Counted from the stretch's first letter, positions 50,109 through 56,977 are shown. The stretch: DNA of 64,000 nt from Flavobacterium rakeshii (GCF_009741375.1 NZ_WOWP01000063.1:152314-216313); one strand, 5' to 3'. The notes: generated by a model from the sequence alone, not told the origin. Made by a program: numbers and translations.

Positions 50109-51554
50109 TTAATGCATCCGGCTGCATTTTGCCATAAGTAAAACCATCTTTAAAATAAAGAAGATGATATAACGTATTTCAACATCTTCAATACTAAAAT
50201 TAACACCCCTATAAGGGTTAAACGGTTTGTATGGCTCATAGTTTTCAACAGGCCTTTGTTGTTCTCTGGGCTGCACGACTAACACCTGTTGTTGAACCTG
50301 TGGTAACGGCTGAGGTATAGGTTCAGGTTCGGCGTCATAAGATTCTAAATTAAATACAATACCCTCCTGTTGAGCCCATTTTACAATAACATCATGAGCT
50401 TCCTGACTTATCATATCATTGTATTTTGCCTGAGCCTGAACTATCTCTTTCTCTTCAGGAAGCACCTCTATAGTAGCAAGTGTTTCATAAATAGTATCAC
50501 CTGCTGTAAACTTCCTTAATGAGAAAATCGCACTCTCACCTACAGAGCACTGATACACATAATCGGCGACGCAGTGTTCCATTTCCTCACCTTCATCATA
50601 CAATGCTTCAGAGCTTGTAAGCTGACTGATAACAAAACGGGCTTCATCTTCTTCCATACAAAAGTTACCTATAGCGGCAGGTTTCCATTGATTATTGCTT
50701 TCGGCTGCTTTCTTTTTAAGCATATCTCTATGCCAGCCCAAAGCCTGTACATACAAAACATCCCAGGTTCTGCCTTTCATTGTAAAGGCATCATTTTCAG
50801 CCTTCATGTAAAACAAATAATCAAGGGTTATCTGGAACAAGTCCAACCTCATATCACCTTCGGCAACAGCAAAGAACTTTACCAATTCTGTACGGAACGC
50901 CTCATTATCAAAGCTTTCAGACAAGGCAGACCATGCAATAAGTTCGGCACGTTCATTAGTCGCATTAAAACCCAAAGCCTGAGCCATCCTTATAGCCCTT
51001 GGTATGGTTAATGCCTTTTTAATATTCCTGAACTCGTGAGCCATCCTTTTGGTAAACTCTACCGGGAAGCCACTAAGTTTCTGCACACTATCACCCCTGC
51101 CTAACTGTATATACCATAACATATGTACTTTATTTTCACCACCAAAGGCGTTTTCCATAAACTGGGGTACATCATAATTGGTAAAACAGTGTTTTATGAA
51201 AGACCTCAACTGATCTTCGGCCACAAAGCTTTCTTTTTTCCATGAATCAACACTCCTAACCATCATTTTACCAAAGGCACTCATGTTAGCCAAGACCTCA
51301 ATAAAATCAGGACTCTTTAACAAGGTGTAGCAACCTTCACTGTATAAATGAAGTAATACACTCCTAAAAGTTTCCCTTTTCCAGGTATGATTAACAGCGC
51401 TCATTGTTGAGAAATGATAGCAAATAACACTTTCTATAGTGTTTTCTTTCTCTAAAATTTGCTGCGGCTGCTTAAAGGCCCTGTTTACAAGGGCTACAAA
51501 ACCTGCACCCCTTAATTCGGCTGCTGCCATAGCCATTGTAGTTTGTGTTTCCAT
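50109..51554 (-). CDS. PcfJ-like domain protein upstream of rtcB
   Basis: 481 aa in the annotated frame, no signal. The PcfJ hallmark is at about 323-380: GEEMEHCVADYVYQC (H327, C328), then SAIFSLRKFTAGDTIYETLATIEV and IVQAQAKYND. The preceding 300 residues are helical and not otherwise recognised. A proline/glutamine-rich stretch (about 410-440) links to the end. PcfJ was named from a conjugative plasmid; chromosomal copies next to rtcB suggest an RNA-repair accessory role, which is inference. Near the 3' end an in-register T TTA AAG (50148-50154) precedes the odd tail MVLLMAKCSRMH. The -1 frame instead reads DGFTYGKMQPDALIPAKCKI and stops at 50086, 4 nt before rtcB. No promoter is seen directly upstream; transcription probably comes through the leader. 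Confidence 0.85.
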   Translation of the reverse strand: METQTTMAMAAAELRGAGFVALVNRAFKQPQQILEKENTIESVICYHFSTMSAVNHTWKRETFRSVLLHLYSEGCYTLLKSPDFIEVLANMSAFGKMMVRSVDSWKKESFVAEDQLRSFIKHCFTNYDVPQFMENAFGGENKVHMLWYIQLGRGDSVQKLSGFPVEFTKRMAHEFRNIKKALTIPRAIRMAQALGFNATNERAELIAWSALSESFDNEAFRTELVKFFAVAEGDMRLDLFQITLDYLFYMKAENDAFTMKGRTWDVLYVQALGWHRDMLKKKAAESNNQWKPAAIGNFCMEEDEARFVISQLTSSEALYDEGEEMEHCVADYVYQCSVGESAIFSLRKFTAGDTIYETLATIEVLPEEKEIVQAQAKYNDMISQEAHDVIVKWAQQEGIVFNLESYDAEPEPIPQPLPQVQQQVLVVQPREQQRPVENYEPYKPFNPYRGVNFSIEDVEIRYIIFFILKMVLLMAKCSRMH

Positions 51555-51642
51555 AGTTTACTGCTTTGCGGCAGCACTGTTCTAGGTGATGCCAGTTTTT
51601 CTGATTCTGATCATTTATCGATTTTAAATTTTATGCTTAAAT

Positions 51643-51675
51643 AAAAAAGCCCGGTCCTTAACAAGAACCGGGCTT
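51643..51675 (-). terminator. Leader terminator 2, between micro-ORF 2 and the pcfJ-like gene
   Basis: On the minus strand AAGCCCGGT and ACCGGGCTT arms plus two further inner pairs close a 7-nt loop, followed by TTTTTT. It lies 30 nt after the stop of micro-ORF 2 and 88 nt before pcfJ, so all pcfJ transcription from the leader promoter must pass it. Confidence 0.85.
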
Positions 51676-51705
51676 ATACCTACAAAAAAGGCACTATTCC
51701 TCCTT

Positions 51706-51792
51706 TCAGGAATTATCCGGTTCATAAAATACAGTATCCCCCCATAGGTTTTGGGCACTGTAAAGTGATATGTTTACATTACTTTTTTTCAT
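51706..51792 (-). CDS. Micro-ORF 2 (28 aa), candidate leader peptide
   Basis: ATG at 51790-51792, stop TGA at 51706-51708. The peptide starts MKKSNVNISLYSAQNLW and ends FYEPDNS. Codons 24-26 (GAA CCG GAT) contain GAACCGG (51717-51723), which is perfectly complementary to CCGGTTC in the 5' arm of terminator 2. A ribosome at the stop codon would just cover this segment. It lies 4 nt after the T run of terminator 1. AAGGAGGAAT follows the stop. Evidence for translation is indirect: correct start, a Lys-rich beginning, position between two terminators, and parallel layout to micro-ORF 1. No family recognised. Confidence 0.55.
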   Translation of the reverse strand: MKKSNVNISLYSAQNLWGDTVFYEPDNS

Positions 51793-51796
51793 TGCA

Positions 51797-51828
51797 TAAA
51801 AAAACCCGGAGCTTTTCAGTTCCGGGTT
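51797..51828 (-). terminator. Leader terminator 1, between micro-ORF 1 and micro-ORF 2
   Basis: On the minus strand AACCCGGA and TCCGGGTT arms (51803-51828) close a 10-nt loop, followed by seven T. It begins 23 nt after the stop of micro-ORF 1. Confidence 0.8.
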
Positions 51829-51851
51829 GCTATATTTAGAAATGGTTGTGA

Positions 51852-51944
51852 CTATCTAAAAATATTGTGCGCAATAAAACCCGGCACTGCATGAAGGAAA
51901 CTTCCTCCAAGCTCAAGCTGATATGTAGATTTTATTAAACGCAT
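51852..51944 (-). CDS. Micro-ORF 1 (30 aa), candidate leader peptide
   Basis: ATG at 51942-51944, stop TAG at 51852-51854. The peptide starts MRLIKSTYQLELGGSFL and ends FIAHNIFR. It is the first ORF after the consensus promoter at 51984-52013, with a leader of about 33 nt. Codons 21-23 (CCG GGT TTT) contain CCGGGTT (51878-51884), perfectly complementary to the AACCCGG 5' arm of terminator 1, so ORF RNA and terminator can compete for the same arm. The peptide is not hydrophobic enough for a type I toxin and has no obvious RiPP core. Translation has not been shown; the call rests on position and the repeated design. Confidence 0.55.
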   Translation of the reverse strand: MRLIKSTYQLELGGSFLHAVPGFIAHNIFR

Positions 51945-51983
51945 TTTTACTTTTGTTTTAACTGTTATTTTTATTTTGTGGTG

Positions 51984-52013
51984 CAAATGTAGAGTATTTT
52001 CTTAATAATCAAA
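51984..52013 (-). promoter_or_regulatory. Leader promoter of the pcfJ-rtcB region, TTTG-N18-TACATTTG
   Basis: Minus strand TTTG (52010-52013) and TACATTTG (51984-51991) with 18-bp spacing, a full match to the Bacteroidota consensus. Predicted start near 51977. No other TAnnTTTG lies between here and pcfJ. The remainder, 52014-52204, up to divergent egtB, is AT-rich; the best egtB candidate is TAAATTAG at 52175-52182 (one mismatch). Confidence 0.75.
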
Positions 52014-52204
52014 ACAGTTAGTGTTATTTAAATTTAGAATAAATAACTTATTTACAACAACATACAGTAAAACCTATCCAAAAACACCTTTATTTTCCCC
52101 CTTTTTATAAAAAAACTATTGTTATAATTTGGTTAAAAGCATCGCCAAAAAGCCTGCCTCATTAACATTCTTCGTAAATTAGTATAAACTCTTGTTATCC
52201 AGTA

Positions 52205-53353
52205 ATGAACATAACAGAAATATATAACCATGTACGCAGGCAAAGTGAAGAAATATGCAGTTTGCTGAATACCGAAGACTATGTCCCGCAACCCGTAAAT
52301 TTTGTGAGTCCACCTAAATGGCATCTCGCACACAGCAGTTGGTTTTTTGAGGAATTCCTGCTTAAAAAACACCTGCCTGACTATAAAATTTACGATGAGG
52401 ACTTTTGTTTTCTGTTCAATAGCTATTATAACACGGTAGGCAATCGCTCCTTTAGAGCCGAAAGAGGCCATATAACGCGTCCTACGGTTGCACAGGTGTA
52501 TGATTACCGAAATTATGTAGATATGCACATACAGCTGCTCCTGCAGCTTAAGGACCTACAGATACACGAGCTGGTAGAACTGGGTATAAATCACGAACAG
52601 CAACACCAGGAACTGTTACTAACCGATATCAAATATATTTTGGGCTGCAATCCCATTTTCCCTGTATATGACGAAAACATTAATTGGGAAAACCAGCAAA
52701 ACTCTGATTCCGGATTTTTGACCTTTTCTGAAGGTATTTATGAAGTGGGGCATAATGGTGACGGATTCAGTTTTGATAACGAGCATGGCAGACATAAGAT
52801 ATACCTTGAAGAGTTTGAAATATCGCAAAGCCTTATAACCAATGCCGAATACCTTGAATTTATTGAGGCAGGAGGTTACAGCAATTTTAATTACTGGCTG
52901 GATGAAGGCTGGGCATGGGTTAATGAAAATGAGATTAAGGCACCGCTGTACTGGCACAAAATAGATAACGAATGGCACATGTTCACCATGGCCGGAATTC
53001 AAAAAGTAGACCCAGAAGCTATAGTAACCCATATCAGTTTTTATGAAGCCGCCGCTTTTGCCGAATGGAAAGACATGAGACTCCCTACCGAATTTGAATG
53101 GGAGGCCGCATCCTTTAAACTGGACTGGGGCAAACGCTGGGAATGGACCAACAGTGCCTACCTACCCTACCCTAATTTTAAAAAAGCAAAAGGCGCCATA
53201 GGCGAATACAACGGCAAATTTATGATCAATCAAATGGTTTTGCGCGGAGCATCGTGCGCTACCGCAAAACACCACAGCCGATCAACCTACAGGAATTTCT
53301 TTCACCCTAACGAACGCTGGCAGTTTACCGGAATACGTTTGGCAAAAAAATAA
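52205..53353 (+). CDS. egtB: Ergothioneine biosynthesis protein EgtB (sulfoxide synthase)
   Basis: 382 aa nonhaem iron enzyme that joins hercynine to a thiol (gamma-glutamylcysteine or cysteine) using O2. The N-terminal DinB-like domain supplies the iron histidines: H43 in PKWHLAHSSWFFEE and H130/H134 in HEQQHQELLL. The C-terminal FGE-sulfatase domain runs from about residue 170 to the end (LRGASCATAKHHSRSTYRNFF, RWQFTGIRLAKK). No egtA (GshA-like) or egtC follows, so direct use of cysteine, as in described type II EgtB enzymes, is possible but not shown. Cytoplasmic; 4 bp upstream of egtD. Confidence 0.93.
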   Translation: MNITEIYNHVRRQSEEICSLLNTEDYVPQPVNFVSPPKWHLAHSSWFFEEFLLKKHLPDYKIYDEDFCFLFNSYYNTVGNRSFRAERGHITRPTVAQVYDYRNYVDMHIQLLLQLKDLQIHELVELGINHEQQHQELLLTDIKYILGCNPIFPVYDENINWENQQNSDSGFLTFSEGIYEVGHNGDGFSFDNEHGRHKIYLEEFEISQSLITNAEYLEFIEAGGYSNFNYWLDEGWAWVNENEIKAPLYWHKIDNEWHMFTMAGIQKVDPEAIVTHISFYEAAAFAEWKDMRLPTEFEWEAASFKLDWGKRWEWTNSAYLPYPNFKKAKGAIGEYNGKFMINQMVLRGASCATAKHHSRSTYRNFFHPNERWQFTGIRLAKK

Positions 53354-53357
53354 TAAA

Positions 53358-54308
53358 ATGAACACAACTGCACTTACCCCCTTTGCAGAAGACATACTGC
53401 ACGGACTAAAATTGGATGAAAAGCACATCCCGTCCAAGTATTTTTATGATGACAACGGCAGCCGCATTTTTATGCAGATTATGAAAATGCCCGAATATTA
53501 TCCCACAGGTTGTGAGTTTGAGATACTCACAGGGCAGTCGGGTAATATACTGGACAGCCTTAATTTTGAAGGTCCGTTTAACATTGTAGAATTTGGATCG
53601 GGTGACGGAATGAAAACCCGACAAATGCTAAAAACCTTTTTAGACCGTAAAGCCGATTTCACCTATATCCCTATCGATATATCTCAGGAGGCCCTTAACG
53701 CCCTTGAAAAGAATATTAAAACGGCACTGCCTGATGTGAAGATGAAACCCAAAACAGGCGATTATTTTGATGTGCTTAAAAGCATGGCCGATACTAAAGT
53801 GCCGAACCTGTTCCTGTTTATGGGCGGTAACATAGGCAATTATCTTATAGACGAAGCTAAAGACCTGCTAAAGAAGTTTAACGACGGTATGAAAAAAGGC
53901 GATATGCTGCTTTTAGGCATGGACCTGCGTAAAAACCCGCAGGTTGTACAAAAGGCTTATGATGATCCTCATGGTATTACCAAGGCATTTAACATGAACC
54001 TGCTGAAAAGGATAAACAACGAACTGGATGCAGATGCCAACCTGGATCAGTTTGATTTTTACAGCTTTTACAATCCCGAAAACGGAGAGGTACACACTTA
54101 CCTTATCAGCTTAAAAAAACAGCATTTTCACAGCAATGTACTGGATACTGATTTCAGCTTTGAGAAAGACGAGCTTATATGGACAGAGCTTTCCAAAAAA
54201 TTCAGTTTAGACGAAATAAATAAACTTGCTAAATCAACCGGATTTCAGGTGGTCAAGAATTTTATGGACTGCAGGCATTATTTTACCGATTCTCTTTGGG
54301 TTAAATAA
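53358..54308 (+). CDS. egtD: L-histidine N-alpha-methyltransferase EgtD
   Basis: 316 aa SAM-dependent methyltransferase that trimethylates histidine to hercynine, the first step of ergothioneine synthesis. Diagnostic stretches: IPSKYFYDDNGSRIFMQIMKMPEYYPTGCE with the conserved PEYYPT, the SAM loop VEFGSGDGMKTR, and LFLFMGGNIGNY. The length matches the family (about 320). It is translated directly after egtB (4-bp gap). The stop is 3 bp from that of the convergent hxlR-type gene. Confidence 0.95.
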   Translation: MNTTALTPFAEDILHGLKLDEKHIPSKYFYDDNGSRIFMQIMKMPEYYPTGCEFEILTGQSGNILDSLNFEGPFNIVEFGSGDGMKTRQMLKTFLDRKADFTYIPIDISQEALNALEKNIKTALPDVKMKPKTGDYFDVLKSMADTKVPNLFLFMGGNIGNYLIDEAKDLLKKFNDGMKKGDMLLLGMDLRKNPQVVQKAYDDPHGITKAFNMNLLKRINNELDADANLDQFDFYSFYNPENGEVHTYLISLKKQHFHSNVLDTDFSFEKDELIWTELSKKFSLDEINKLAKSTGFQVVKNFMDCRHYFTDSLWVK

Positions 54309-54311
54309 TAC

Positions 54312-54689
54312 CTAGTCGTTAGTGGTAACAAAAGCTCCTTTATCACTTACAACACTATTACCCCATTGTATGATAGCGTCCAGTACGGGAATAAATGTTT
54401 TGCCGAAATCAGTTAGGCTATACACCACCTTTATGGGTGGTTTTTTACCATATACCTTTCTGGAAATAAAGCCGGCCTTTTCCAGTTGTTTCAATTGCAG
54501 GCTAAGGGTCATTTCGGTCACGGTAGGCATTTCCTTTCTCAGTTCGCTATATCTTTTCTCAGCATCTTTGAGATGATAGAGTATAACCGTTTTCCATTTT
54601 CCTCCTACCAAATCCATAGTAAGACTTACCGTACACGGATATTTTTTACCGTTTAGAAGTACATGATCCCCAATACATTCCTTTTTCAT
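54312..54689 (-). CDS. HxlR family winged-helix regulator
   Basis: 125 aa with the HxlR/DUF24 pattern: YPCTVSLTMDLVGGKWKTVILYHL, RYSELRKEMPTVTEMTLSLQLKQLEKAGFI and a wing VYGKKPPIKVVYSLTDFGK. Cys19 is the conserved N-terminal cysteine used for redox or electrophile sensing in YodB/HypR-type members; a second Cys is at 5. It is divergent from an NAD(P)H oxidoreductase gene, the standard arrangement for this family, and so probably controls that gene and itself through the palindromes at 54708-54723 and 54760-54776. Confidence 0.92.
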   Translation of the reverse strand: MKKECIGDHVLLNGKKYPCTVSLTMDLVGGKWKTVILYHLKDAEKRYSELRKEMPTVTEMTLSLQLKQLEKAGFISRKVYGKKPPIKVVYSLTDFGKTFIPVLDAIIQWGNSVVSDKGAFVTTND

Positions 54690-54707
54690 ACCACATTGAT
54701 TTTTAAC

Positions 54708-54723
54708 CTATCGAAGTTGATAG
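54708..54723. promoter_or_regulatory. Operator-like palindrome CTATC-N6-GATAG
   Basis: Perfect 5-bp arms at the predicted transcription start of the hxlR-type gene; a candidate autoregulatory site. Confidence 0.5.
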
Positions 54724-54726
54724 TTA

Positions 54727-54760
54727 TTGCAAATCTATAGTACTAAAAATAATTTTGCAA
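54727..54760. promoter_or_regulatory. Interlocked face-to-face promoters for hxlR-type gene and oxidoreductase
   Basis: Plus strand: TTG (54727-54729), 20 bp, TAATTTTG (54750-54757) for the 54783 gene. Minus strand: TTG (54758-54760), 20 bp, TAGATTTG (54730-54737) for hxlR. Both match the consensus in box and spacing and occupy the same 34 bp, so polymerase can use only one at a time. Confidence 0.7.
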
Positions 54761-54776
54761 CTATAATTTTTATAGT
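54760..54776. promoter_or_regulatory. Operator-like palindrome ACTATA-N5-TATAGT
   Basis: Perfect 6-bp arms over the predicted transcription start of the oxidoreductase gene. The shape resembles the ACT/AGT-type operators described for DUF24 regulators such as YodB. Confidence 0.55.
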
Positions 54777-54782
54777 ATAAAA

Positions 54783-55328
54783 ATGGCATTAATAATTTTA
54801 GCACACCCCAACATTAAAAAATCTGTAGCAAATAAAACCGTTATAGATGAATTACAGCAAAACAATCCGGATATCGAAGTAAGAAACATATATAAACTCT
54901 ATCCTGATTTTAAAATTGATCCTAAAGCCGAACAGAAAGCCTTACTGAAACACAACACTATAGTATTTCAGTATCCTTTTTACTGGTATAATATGCCTGC
55001 CATATTAAAACACTGGTTTGATGTGGTATATGAATATCAGTTTGCTTTTGGCTCAAAAGGAGACAAACTAAAAGGGAAAAACTTTTTATCAAGTTTCACC
55101 ATTGGCGGAGCCGAAAATGAGTACAAAACTTTTGGCGAACATAATTTCAGAATTCATGAGTTTTGCAAAAACCTGGAACAAACAGCCTATAAAAGTAAAA
55201 TGACTTACATAGATCCCATTTACTTTTACGAAACCTCGCTAACAGCAGGATTTAGCAGTAGTGATATAAAGGTAAAAGCCAAAAATCACGCACAGAGGCT
55301 ACTTACCCTTTTAGAAGAATTGGCTTAA
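54783..55328 (+). CDS. NAD(P)H-dependent quinone/flavin oxidoreductase (KefF/MdaB-like)
   Basis: 181 aa flavodoxin-2 fold protein. ALIILAHPNIKKSVANK is the phosphate-binding start, FQYPFYWYNMPAILKHWFDVVYEYQFAFG the FMN/FAD segment, and FTIGGAENEY the second flavin loop. It probably performs two-electron reduction of quinones or other electrophiles, protecting against quinone and aldehyde stress. Divergent from an HxlR-type regulator whose likely operator covers its start site, so expression is probably induced by reactive compounds. Confidence 0.92.
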   Translation: MALIILAHPNIKKSVANKTVIDELQQNNPDIEVRNIYKLYPDFKIDPKAEQKALLKHNTIVFQYPFYWYNMPAILKHWFDVVYEYQFAFGSKGDKLKGKNFLSSFTIGGAENEYKTFGEHNFRIHEFCKNLEQTAYKSKMTYIDPIYFYETSLTAGFSSSDIKVKAKNHAQRLLTLLEELA

Positions 55329-55335
55329 TGAACAA

Positions 55336-55363
55336 TAAAAAAAGGCTGCCTATTGGCAGCCTT
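55336..55363 (-). terminator. Intrinsic terminator of the ALDH7 gene
   Basis: AAGGCTGCC-TATT-GGCAGCCTT stem with a T run on the minus strand (eight A on the plus strand). It may also act weakly on the oxidoreductase transcript. Confidence 0.8.
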
Positions 55364-55394
55364 CTTAACACATAACACTTAAACAGTTTATTAA

Positions 55395-56942
55395 CTATAA
55401 ATCAAATCGGATTCCTTGTGCCAATGGCAGTTCAGATCCGTAATTTATGGTGTTGGTCTGTCTTCTCATATAAGCTTTCCATGCATCAGATCCACTCTCG
55501 CGGCCACCTCCGGTTTCTTTTTCACCACCAAAAGCACCACCAATCTCTGCACCCGATGTACCAATGTTTACATTGGCAATACCACAGTCAGATCCTGCAT
55601 GTGAAAGGAATAATTCCATCTCTCTCATATTACTTGTAAAGATAGAAGACGATAATCCCTGAGGAACATCGTTTTGCATAGCAATAGCTTCCTCTAAATC
55701 ATTGTATTTCATTACATACAATATTGGAGCAAAGGTTTCATGCTGCACAATTTCAAAGCTGTTTTTAGCTTCAATGATACAAGGCTTAACATAGCATCCG
55801 CTTTCATAACCTTCACCTTGCATAACACCACCTTCTACAATAACATTACCACCTTCCTGTTTTGCTTTTTCAATAGCATCAAGATAGTTTTGAACCGAAT
55901 CTTTATCGATAAGCGGCCCAACGTGGTTATTACTGTCTAACGGGTTTCCTATTTTTAACTGACCGTAAGCACTTTTAAGCACCTCTACAGTCTTGTCATA
56001 AACACTTTCGTGAACTATTAATCTTCTTGTTGTAGTACAACGCTGACCTGCAGTACCTACAGCACCAAATACAGCACCTACAAGTACCATGTTTATATCA
56101 GCATGTTCAGATACTATAATAGCATTGTTACCGCCTAACTCAAGGATAGTGTTACCAAAACGCTCGGCAACGGTTTTAGATACGTGACGTCCTACACGGG
56201 TAGAACCTGTAAACGATACCAATGGTAAACGCTTATCGGTATTCATACGGTCACCGTTATCTCTACCGTTTATAAGGCAGCTAACACCTTCCGGTATGTT
56301 GTTTCTTTCTAAAACTGTTTTTATGATGTTTTGGCAAGCTATACCACATAGAGGAGTCTTTTCACTTGGTTTCCAAATACAAACGTCACCACAAACCCAA
56401 GCAAGCATAGAGTTCCAGCTCCATACCGCTACCGGGAAGTTAAACGCAGATATGATACCTACAATCCCTACCGGGTGATACTGTTCGTACATGCGGTGCA
56501 TTGGTCTTTCACTGTGCATTGTAAGTCCGTAAAGCTGGCGTGATAAACCTACTGCAAAGTCACAAATATCTATCATCTCCTGTACCTCACCTAAACCTTC
56601 CTGAAGGCTCTTACCCATTTCATAAGAAACAAGTTGTCCCAGTGGTTCTTTGTACTTGCGTAGTTCTTCACCCATTTGGCGTACAATCTCACCTCTTTTT
56701 GGTGCCGGTACAAGCCTCCATGATTTAAAAGCTTCCTGAGCTTTAGCCACAGCTGCTTCATAATCCTCTTGAGTAGATGCTTTTACCTTAGCAATAAGGG
56801 TACCGTCTACCGGAGAGTATGATTCTATAATTTCTCCGTTAGCAAAGCTGTTGCTTCCTGTAGAAGTACCTTCGTTTATTTCCTGTATGCCCAGCTTAGA
56901 AAGGGCTTCCTGAATACCAAACTGATCAGTAAGTGTTGCCAT
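55395..56942 (-). CDS. Aldehyde dehydrogenase, ALDH7 (antiquitin/AMADH-like)
   Basis: 515 aa. The general base Glu lies in ILELGGNNAI and the catalytic Cys in TAGQRCTTTRR; SFTGSTRVG is the NAD-binding turn. The N terminus (FGIQEALSKLGI) and the ERPMHRMYEQYHPVGIVGIISAFNFPVAVWSWN segment are typical of ALDH7, which oxidises alpha-aminoadipic semialdehyde (piperideine-6-carboxylate) in lysine catabolism. Related betaine- or general aldehyde activities cannot be excluded. It has its own -7 box (56978-56985) and terminator. Upstream 56943-57155 otherwise holds nothing recognisable. Confidence 0.93.
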   Translation of the reverse strand: MATLTDQFGIQEALSKLGIQEINEGTSTGSNSFANGEIIESYSPVDGTLIAKVKASTQEDYEAAVAKAQEAFKSWRLVPAPKRGEIVRQMGEELRKYKEPLGQLVSYEMGKSLQEGLGEVQEMIDICDFAVGLSRQLYGLTMHSERPMHRMYEQYHPVGIVGIISAFNFPVAVWSWNSMLAWVCGDVCIWKPSEKTPLCGIACQNIIKTVLERNNIPEGVSCLINGRDNGDRMNTDKRLPLVSFTGSTRVGRHVSKTVAERFGNTILELGGNNAIIVSEHADINMVLVGAVFGAVGTAGQRCTTTRRLIVHESVYDKTVEVLKSAYGQLKIGNPLDSNNHVGPLIDKDSVQNYLDAIEKAKQEGGNVIVEGGVMQGEGYESGCYVKPCIIEAKNSFEIVQHETFAPILYVMKYNDLEEAIAMQNDVPQGLSSSIFTSNMREMELFLSHAGSDCGIANVNIGTSGAEIGGAFGGEKETGGGRESGSDAWKAYMRRQTNTINYGSELPLAQGIRFDL

Positions 56943-56977
56943 TTTTTAACTTTTATGCTTTTAATTGTTATATTTTA

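Noticed and set aside
50112..50125. GCCGG/CCGGC hairpin as frameshift stimulator in pcfJ
   Set aside because: It is about 25 nt downstream of the T TTA AAG heptamer, beyond the usual 5-9 nt spacer, so it was not used as support.
51852..51944. Micro-ORF 1 and 2 as a type I toxin or two-peptide bacteriocin
   Set aside because: The peptides lack a hydrophobic membrane span and a GG-leader cleavage pattern with a core; the terminator-arm complementarity fits a leader role better.
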